In this document: in pieces, positions 59,715 to 64,000 of the stretch
Numbering within the stretch: the first letter of the stretch is position 1
Layout: every line of letters begins with the position of its first letter
From: Sanguibacter suaedae
Lineage (GTDB): Bacteria > Actinomycetota > Actinomycetes > Actinomycetales > Cellulomonadaceae
DNA length: 64,000 bases
Direction: 5' to 3'
Assembly (NCBI RefSeq): GCF_016342785.1
Contig: NZ_JAEINH010000003.1
Span: 214,505 to 278,504, forward strand
Translations under genes and position numbers: made by a program
Notes under the pieces: model-generated
The model's input: only the letters and a program-made list of their open reading frames with translations
What the model was told of the DNA's origin: nothing
The model's database searches: none

Positions 59715-60272
59715 CTAACGACCGTCCTGGGAGGAGTCACCCGCGTCCGCTCGGTGGTCGCTGCCGTGCGGCGTCACCAGGGGGAACGAGTAGAAGCGGA
59801 GCGTCCCGAGGCCCCGGACGTGCGTGGTCTCCCTCTCGGGGACGCGCACGAACCCGAGCCGCACGTAGAGGCGCAGCGCGGGGTTGGTGGGGCCCGTGTC
59901 GAGGACGAGGGCACGCATCCCCCAGGAGCGCGCGTGCCGGACGGCCTCGGTGACGAGGAGCGCCCCGACCCCTCGGCCCCGCCCTTCGGGCAGGACCGTG
60001 AGGAGCCGGAGCTCGGCCTCGTCGTCGGCCGCGTTGCGGGCGTAGGTGGTCCCGGGGCGCAGCACGCTGGCGGTGCCGACGATGCGTCCGTCCGCGCCGA
60101 GCGCGACGAGGAGCGCGCCGTCACGGGCGCGCCCCGCGGCGTCGTGCAGCAGCGCGACCCGGTCGGGGTCGGTCGCCACGCCGTAGGGGCCCGCGTCGAA
60201 CCCTGTCTGCGTGACCCGCCCGACCTCGGCGTGCTCGTCGGCGCGCGCCTCCCGGACCACCGGCGCGGTCAT
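59715..60272 (-). CDS. GNAT-family N-acetyltransferase
   Basis: A 185-residue acetyltransferase with the acetyl-CoA motif A LLTVLPEGRGRGVGALLVTE. GLV-like strands lie around it, and the C-terminal LRLYVRLGFVRVPERET is typical. The target is unknown. It is inserted between proB and proA, overlapping proB's end by 4 bases and ending 9 bases before proA, so it is co-expressed with proline synthesis. Confidence 0.88.
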   Translation of the reverse strand: MTAPVVREARADEHAEVGRVTQTGFDAGPYGVATDPDRVALLHDAAGRARDGALLVALGADGRIVGTASVLRPGTTYARNAADDEAELRLLTVLPEGRGRGVGALLVTEAVRHARSWGMRALVLDTGPTNPALRLYVRLGFVRVPERETTHVRGLGTLRFYSFPLVTPHGSDHRADAGDSSQDGR

Positions 60273-61432
60273 GCGGACCTGCGGGGCTTCCTCACGAGGA
60301 CGAGGTCGTCACGGTGCACCACGGCACGGTCGTAGCCTTCGCCGAGGTCGTCCCTGAGGTCCGGCGTGGTCCGCCCCAGGAGCTCGGGGAGCTCCTGGGA
60401 GTCGTAGGACACGAGCCCCCGGGCCACGACCTTGCCCGCCGGGTCGACGAGCTCCACCGGGTCCGACGACTCGAAGTCCCCTTCGACCCCCGTGATCCCG
60501 GCCGGCAACAGCGAGGCCCGTCCGGCGAGCACGGCGCGGACGGCCCCCTCGTCGAGGACAAGGCGCCCGCGTGCCCGCGCGGCGTACCGCAGCCACAGGC
60601 GTCGTCGGGTCATGCGGCGCCCTGTCACGGCGAACCACGTGCCCACGTCCTCCCCGGCGAGCGCCTGCGCCACGTTCTCAGCCTTGGTGAGCACGACGGG
60701 GACCCCGGTGGACGTCGCGATGGAGACGGCCTCGAGCTTGGTGAGCATCCCCCCGGTGCCGACGGAGCTCCCCTTGCTGCTCGCGTCGACGTCGGCGATG
60801 TCGGCCGGGCTGAGGACCTCCGGGATGCGGCTGGTGCCGGGGAGCGCCGGGTTGCCGTCGTAGAGTCCGTCGACGTCCGTGAGGAGGATCATGGCGTCGG
60901 CGTGCACGAGGTGCGAGACGAGCGAGGCGAGCCTGTCGTTGTCACCGAAGCGGATCTCGCCGGTGGCCACCGCGTCGTTCTCGTTGATGATGGGCACGAC
61001 GCCCAGGTCGAGGAGGCGCTCGAGGGAGCGCTGGACGTTGCGGTAGTGACCGCGGCGGATGGTGTCCTCCGCCGTGAGGAGGACCTGCGCGACGCGCAGC
61101 CCGTGAGACGCGAAAGCCTCCGTGTAGCGGGCGACGAGAAGTCCCTGCCCCACGGAGGCTGCTGCCTGGGCGGTCGCGAGATCACCCGGGCGGGCACTCA
61201 GCCCGAGCGGGGCGAGCCCCGCCGCGATGGCCCCGGATGTGATGAGCAGCACCTCGTGCCCCGCCGCGCGTCGCGCGGCGATGACGTCGACGAGGGCGTG
61301 GAGCGCGGCGCCGTCGAGGCGCCCGTCCTCTCCCGTGAGGGACGAGGATCCGATCTTGATGACGACGCGATGGGCGTCGCGCATGGACGTTCGGGTCAGT
61401 GGTCTGGCCTGATTATCGTTCACGCAGCCCAT
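60269..61432 (-). CDS. proB: Glutamate 5-kinase
   Basis: A 387-residue enzyme that phosphorylates glutamate in the first step of proline synthesis. The amino-acid-kinase domain starts AHRVVIKIGSSSLTG, then ITSGAIAAGLAPLG and PIINENDAVATGEIRFGDND. A C-terminal PUA domain begins around residue 295 (GRLVLDEGAVRAVLAG). The start is uncertain: the ATG at 61432 lies 11 bases after obg, while GTG 61423 and ATG 61384 are also in frame, the last giving the usual family N-terminus. Confidence 0.95.
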   Translation of the reverse strand: MGCVNDNQARPLTRTSMRDAHRVVIKIGSSSLTGEDGRLDGAALHALVDVIAARRAAGHEVLLITSGAIAAGLAPLGLSARPGDLATAQAAASVGQGLLVARYTEAFASHGLRVAQVLLTAEDTIRRGHYRNVQRSLERLLDLGVVPIINENDAVATGEIRFGDNDRLASLVSHLVHADAMILLTDVDGLYDGNPALPGTSRIPEVLSPADIADVDASSKGSSVGTGGMLTKLEAVSIATSTGVPVVLTKAENVAQALAGEDVGTWFAVTGRRMTRRRLWLRYAARARGRLVLDEGAVRAVLAGRASLLPAGITGVEGDFESSDPVELVDPAGKVVARGLVSYDSQELPELLGRTTPDLRDDLGEGYDRAVVHRDDLVLVRKPRRSA

Positions 61433-61443
61433 TCTGTCGCAGG

Positions 61444-62982
61444 TCAGGGGTTCGTCGCAGGTCCGTCCACATCGGGGTCCGTCCACACGCCGGCCTCACG
61501 CTCGGTCCACAGCTCTGCCCGGGCCTCGGCCTTGGCGTCCATGCGCTCCGTGTACTGGCGGCGCTTGTCCCCACGGGTGGGGCGACTGGTGTCCTCGAGA
61601 CGCAGGTCGGTGCCTCGAGGGCCTCCGAGGAGCTCAGAGCCCGTGATGAGCGTCGGCTCCCAGTCGAAGATCACGGCGTTGTGCTCGGGCCCGATGCGCA
61701 CCTCGTCGCCGGCGACGGCTCCCACCTTGAAGAGCTTCTCCTCGACGCCGAGGGTCGCGAGCCTGTCGGCGAGGTAGCCGACCGCCTCGTCGTTGGAGAA
61801 GTCCGTCTGGCGGACCCAGCGCTCGGGCTTGACGCCCCGGACCTCGAAGAAGGGACGACCGCCGGCCTCCTTGCGGGTGACGGTGAAGCCCTTGTCGTCG
61901 ACGGCCTTGGGGCGGAGGACGACGCGAGCGGCCTCGGGTGCCGGTGCGGCCTTGCGTGCACGGTCCACGTACTCGCCGAGCACGTAGGTCAGGGCTCGTA
62001 GACCTTCGTGGCTCACGGCGGAGACCTCGAACACCTTGACGCCGCGCGCCTCGAGGTCGGGGCGCACCATCTCGGCGAGCTCGCGGCCCTCGGGGACGTC
62101 GATCTTGTTGAGCACCACGACGCGGGGGCGCTCCGTGAGGGGGATCCGGACCCCGGTGATCCCGAGGTCGCCGGCGTAGGCGGCAAGCTCGGCCTCGATG
62201 ACGTCGAGGTCGCTCAGGGGGTCGCGGTCCGGCTCGAGGGTCGCGCAGTCGAGGACGTGCACGAGCACGGCGCAGCGCTCGACGTGGCGGAGGAACTCCA
62301 GGCCGAGCCCCTTCCCCTCGCTCGCGCCGGGGATGAGGCCAGGGACGTCGGCGACGGTGTATCGGGTCTCCCCCGCCTGGACGACGCCGAGGTTGGGCAC
62401 GAGGGTGGTGAAGGGATAGTCGGCGATCTTGGGGCGCGCTGCGGAGATGGCCGCGATGAGGCTCGACTTACCGGCGCTGGGGTAGCCCACGAGGGCGACG
62501 TCGGCGATCGTCTTGAGCTCGAGGACGACGTCTGCCTCCTCGCCGGGCTCGCCGAGGAGCGCGAAGCCGGGCGCCTTGCGCCGCTTGGAGGACAGCGCGG
62601 CGTTCCCAAGGCCTCCGTGCCCTCCGGGGGCGATGACGAGCTCTGCGCCGTCGCCGACGAGGTCGGCGACGACGGTGCCCTCGCGGTCCTTGACGACGGT
62701 GCCCGAGGGGACGGCGAGGACGAGGTCCTCACCGTTGGATCCCTGCCGGTGGTCACCCATGCCCTGCGTCCCGGACGCCGCGTGGCGGTGCGGGGAGTGG
62801 TGGTACTCGAGGAGGGTGGTGACCTGGGCGTCGACGCGCAGGATGACGGATCCCCCGTTGCCGCCGTTGCCACCGTCGGGGCCGGCGAGGGGCTTGAACT
62901 TCTCGCGGTGGATCGATGCGCAGCCGTTTCCGCCGCTCCCGCCGGAGGCGTGCAGGACCACTCGGTCGACGAAGGAAGCCAT
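61444..62982 (-). CDS. obg: GTPase Obg
   Basis: A 512-residue ribosome-associated GTPase. The N-terminal Obg domain is glycine-rich ([18 protein letters not shown]). The GTPase domain has [27 protein letters not shown] and NKID; a C-terminal OCT domain follows at about 365-440. The last ~60 residues are charged and not conserved. The ATG start at 62982 has a ribosome-binding site (GGTAGAT is weak). Follows rpmA across a terminator-like hairpin, so it may be partly attenuated. Confidence 0.96.
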   Translation of the reverse strand: MASFVDRVVLHASGGSGGNGCASIHREKFKPLAGPDGGNGGNGGSVILRVDAQVTTLLEYHHSPHRHAASGTQGMGDHRQGSNGEDLVLAVPSGTVVKDREGTVVADLVGDGAELVIAPGGHGGLGNAALSSKRRKAPGFALLGEPGEEADVVLELKTIADVALVGYPSAGKSSLIAAISAARPKIADYPFTTLVPNLGVVQAGETRYTVADVPGLIPGASEGKGLGLEFLRHVERCAVLVHVLDCATLEPDRDPLSDLDVIEAELAAYAGDLGITGVRIPLTERPRVVVLNKIDVPEGRELAEMVRPDLEARGVKVFEVSAVSHEGLRALTYVLGEYVDRARKAAPAPEAARVVLRPKAVDDKGFTVTRKEAGGRPFFEVRGVKPERWVRQTDFSNDEAVGYLADRLATLGVEEKLFKVGAVAGDEVRIGPEHNAVIFDWEPTLITGSELLGGPRGTDLRLEDTSRPTRGDKRRQYTERMDAKAEARAELWTEREAGVWTDPDVDGPATNP

Positions 62983-63067
62983 GGATCTACCAATCGTGAA
63001 GCGCGGTGCGGTGCCTGGGCGTCGCCAGGAGGATCTCGCTCTCGCGGTGCGTGTCGTGCGAACAGAA

Positions 63068-63099
63068 GAGAGGGGCGCACCGAACGGTGCACCCCTCTC
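63068..63099 (-). terminator. Terminator/attenuator between rpmA and obg
   Basis: A 14-bp stem with one mismatch (GAGAGGGGTGCACC against GGTGCGCCCCTCTC on the minus strand) and a 4-base loop, followed on the minus strand by TTCTGTT. It would end or reduce rplU-rpmA transcription before obg. Confidence 0.75.
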
Positions 63100-63126
63100 C
63101 GGAAGTACTGTGATGCAGCCTACGGC

Positions 63127-63384
63127 TCAGACAGCAGCCTCGACGATGTCGACGACCTTGCGGCCACGACGCGTGCCGAACTGGACGGCACCCGGGGTGA
63201 GCGCGAAGAGGGTGTCGTCCCCGCCGCGTCCGACGTTGTTGCCGGGGTGGAAGTGGGTGCCGCGCTGGCGGACGATGATCTCGCCTGCACCGACGAGCTG
63301 ACCACCGAAGCGCTTGACACCGAGGCGCTGTGCGTTCGAGTCGCGACCGTTGCGCGACGAGCTCGCGCCCTTCTTGTGTGCCAT
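63127..63384 (-). CDS. rpmA: 50S ribosomal protein L27
   Basis: An 85-residue ribosomal protein whose N-terminus reaches the peptidyl-transferase centre. It starts [20 protein letters not shown] and contains [20 protein letters not shown]; both are canonical. No N-terminal cleaved extension of the Firmicutes type is present. It follows rplU on the same strand. Confidence 0.98.
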   Translation of the reverse strand: MAHKKGASSSRNGRDSNAQRLGVKRFGGQLVGAGEIIVRQRGTHFHPGNNVGRGGDDTLFALTPGAVQFGTRRGRKVVDIVEAAV

Positions 63385-63460
63385 GGCGGTTCCTGCTTTC
63401 CTGCTGAAGAGTGTCTGAAGGGGCTCGGGCGTCCGCTCCGTGGAGCAGGCGCCCGGAGGA

Positions 63461-63781
63461 TCACTTGATTCCGGTGACCTTGAGGCGCGTCAACTTCTGA
63501 CGGTGGCCCTGACGCTTGCGGTACCCGGTCTTGTTCTTGTACTTGAGGATGATGATCTTCGGGCCCTTCTCGTCCCGAACGATCTCTGCGGTGACCTTGA
63601 CCTTCGCAAGCTTCTCCGCGTCGGTGGTCACCTGCTCCCCGTCGACCAGGAGCAGCGCGGGAAGTTCGATGGACTCGCCTGCGTCGCCCGAAAGTCGGTC
63701 GACGACGACGACGTCGCCGACGGAAACCTTCTCCTGGCGGCCACCGGCCTTGACGATCGCGTACACCACGTTGCTGCTCAT
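63461..63781 (-). CDS. rplU: 50S ribosomal protein L21
   Basis: A 106-residue ribosomal protein of the 50S subunit with [19 protein letters not shown] at the start and [20 protein letters not shown] at the end. Start: the ATG at 63781 gives [10 protein letters not shown], while GTG codons at 63769 or 63766 would give the more usual VYAIV start. None has a clear ribosome-binding site at the ideal distance. First gene of the rplU-rpmA pair. Confidence 0.97.
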   Translation of the reverse strand: MSSNVVYAIVKAGGRQEKVSVGDVVVVDRLSGDAGESIELPALLLVDGEQVTTDAEKLAKVKVTAEIVRDEKGPKIIILKYKNKTGYRKRQGHRQKLTRLKVTGIK

Positions 63782-63800
63782 CTCTCTTAGTCTCTGCGGC

Positions 63801-63844
63801 GTGCTCATCACCAAGGTGAAGACCTCGGGAGCACGCGGGGACCA
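63801..63844 (-). promoter_or_regulatory. Structured leader hairpin upstream of rplU
   Basis: On the minus strand GTGCTC and GAGCAC close a hairpin; inside, CCGAGGT and ACCTTGG pair with one mismatch around CTTC. It lies within the 5' leader, about 20 bases before rplU. Ribosomal-protein leaders of this kind often serve autoregulation (for L21 known in other phyla). No known motif is matched. Confidence 0.5.
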
Positions 63845-63871
63845 GCGCGCACCAAAACGCGCCGACGGTCA

Positions 63872-63900
63872 AGATTACGGAATCTTGGCCTCTGGGTCAA
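63872..63900 (-). promoter_or_regulatory. rplU: Sigma-A promoter of rplU-rpmA
   Basis: On the minus strand TTGACC (63895-63900), a 17-base spacer and TAATCT (63872-63877), close to consensus with optimal spacing. Start expected near 63865, giving a leader of about 85 bases. Confidence 0.75.
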
Positions 63901-64000
63901 GTTCGACCCGAGCTGGAACGGAGCCGCACGGCTCCGCCGTTCATCATGCCTTACTCATTGGGGCGAGTCACATCGCCGGTCACCCCTCTGAGGCTGGAGG
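63901..64000. other. Upstream end of the window, no complete gene
   Basis: A short hairpin (CGGAGCC / GGCTCCG, 63919-63936) may terminate a gene outside the window. On the minus strand the last 21 bases can read PPASEG then stop, which would fit the end of a ribonuclease E/G gene, the usual neighbour of rplU, but the frame cannot be proven from so little sequence. Confidence 0.35.

Noticed and set aside
63980-64000. C-terminal end of a ribonuclease E/G gene
   Set aside because: Only seven codons would be inside the window; the frame cannot be verified, so no coding feature is listed.
1-64000. CRISPR arrays, insertion sequences, rRNA genes, integrases
   Set aside because: No regularly spaced direct repeats, transposase or integrase motifs, or rRNA sequence were seen on either strand.

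Overview
The window is typical chromosome of a very GC-rich actinobacterium, most likely a pigmented member of the Micrococcales (Cellulomonas/Sanguibacter-like). The placement is inferred from the roughly 70-75% GC composition, frequent GTG starts, 4-base start/stop overlaps, an Lsr2 nucleoid protein, Ku/LigD, a C50-carotenoid operon, and actinobacterial housekeeping blocks (rplU-rpmA-obg-proB-proA-nadD-rsfS; comEA-comEC-holA-rpsT). No species can be fixed from sequence alone. No rRNA, CRISPR array, insertion sequence or prophage is visible. One tRNA (Ala-GGC) is present.

Layout. 1-3.4 kb: acetate symporter pair, a lone PemK/MazF-type protein, and rpsT. 3.4-19.5 kb: a long minus-strand series, read in transcription order as lsr2, a membrane metallophosphoesterase, an Mn/Zn ABC transporter, its DtxR/MntR-type regulator, an MFS exporter, a VKOR protein, leuS, degV, comEA, comEC and holA. 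19.6-28 kb: PPOX oxidoreductase, the divergent NHEJ pair ku/ligD, malate:quinone oxidoreductase, aldo/keto reductase, flavodoxin, a racemase-like protein and thymidine kinase. 28.1-34.4 kb: a complete C50 carotenoid operon (idi-crtE-crtB-crtI-crtYe-crtYf-crtEb) with a divergent MarR regulator. 34.6-44.1 kb: secreted subtilisin-like protease, an Hsp20 gene under a CIRCE element, esterase, CYTH protein, thioredoxin-reductase-like protein, a three-gene membrane-stress-type operon (ElaB-like, holin-X, DUF3618), an MBL hydrolase, and small conserved proteins. 44.2-45.3 kb: a compositionally foreign patch with an orphan immunity-like gene and no other supportable gene. 45.3-54.3 kb: CUT1 sugar ABC operon without its own ATPase, FMN reductase, DUF72 protein, and an iron-siderophore ABC operon with a fused double permease. 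54.4-64 kb: VOC protein, tRNA-Ala, then the conserved minus-strand block back to rplU.

Regulation is unusually readable. Visible elements include two good cAMP-receptor-type (Crp/GlxR) sites (mqo and the sugar ABC operon) and a weaker third (actP); an 11-bp-arm inverted repeat over the start of the Mn transporter gene; a 32-bp palindrome with a DtxR-box match over the start of the siderophore operon; a CIRCE element; and a candidate CrtR operator. Several genes have a -10-like hexamer ending 6-7 bases before the start codon, the arrangement expected for leaderless mRNAs. I found no convincing wholly new multi-gene system. The items most worth a second look are the foreign orphan gene at 44.2-44.8 kb, the operators sitting on start codons, the DUF3618 reading frame that runs through a 17-bp terminator stem, and the large membrane-anchored metallophosphoesterase next to lsr2.
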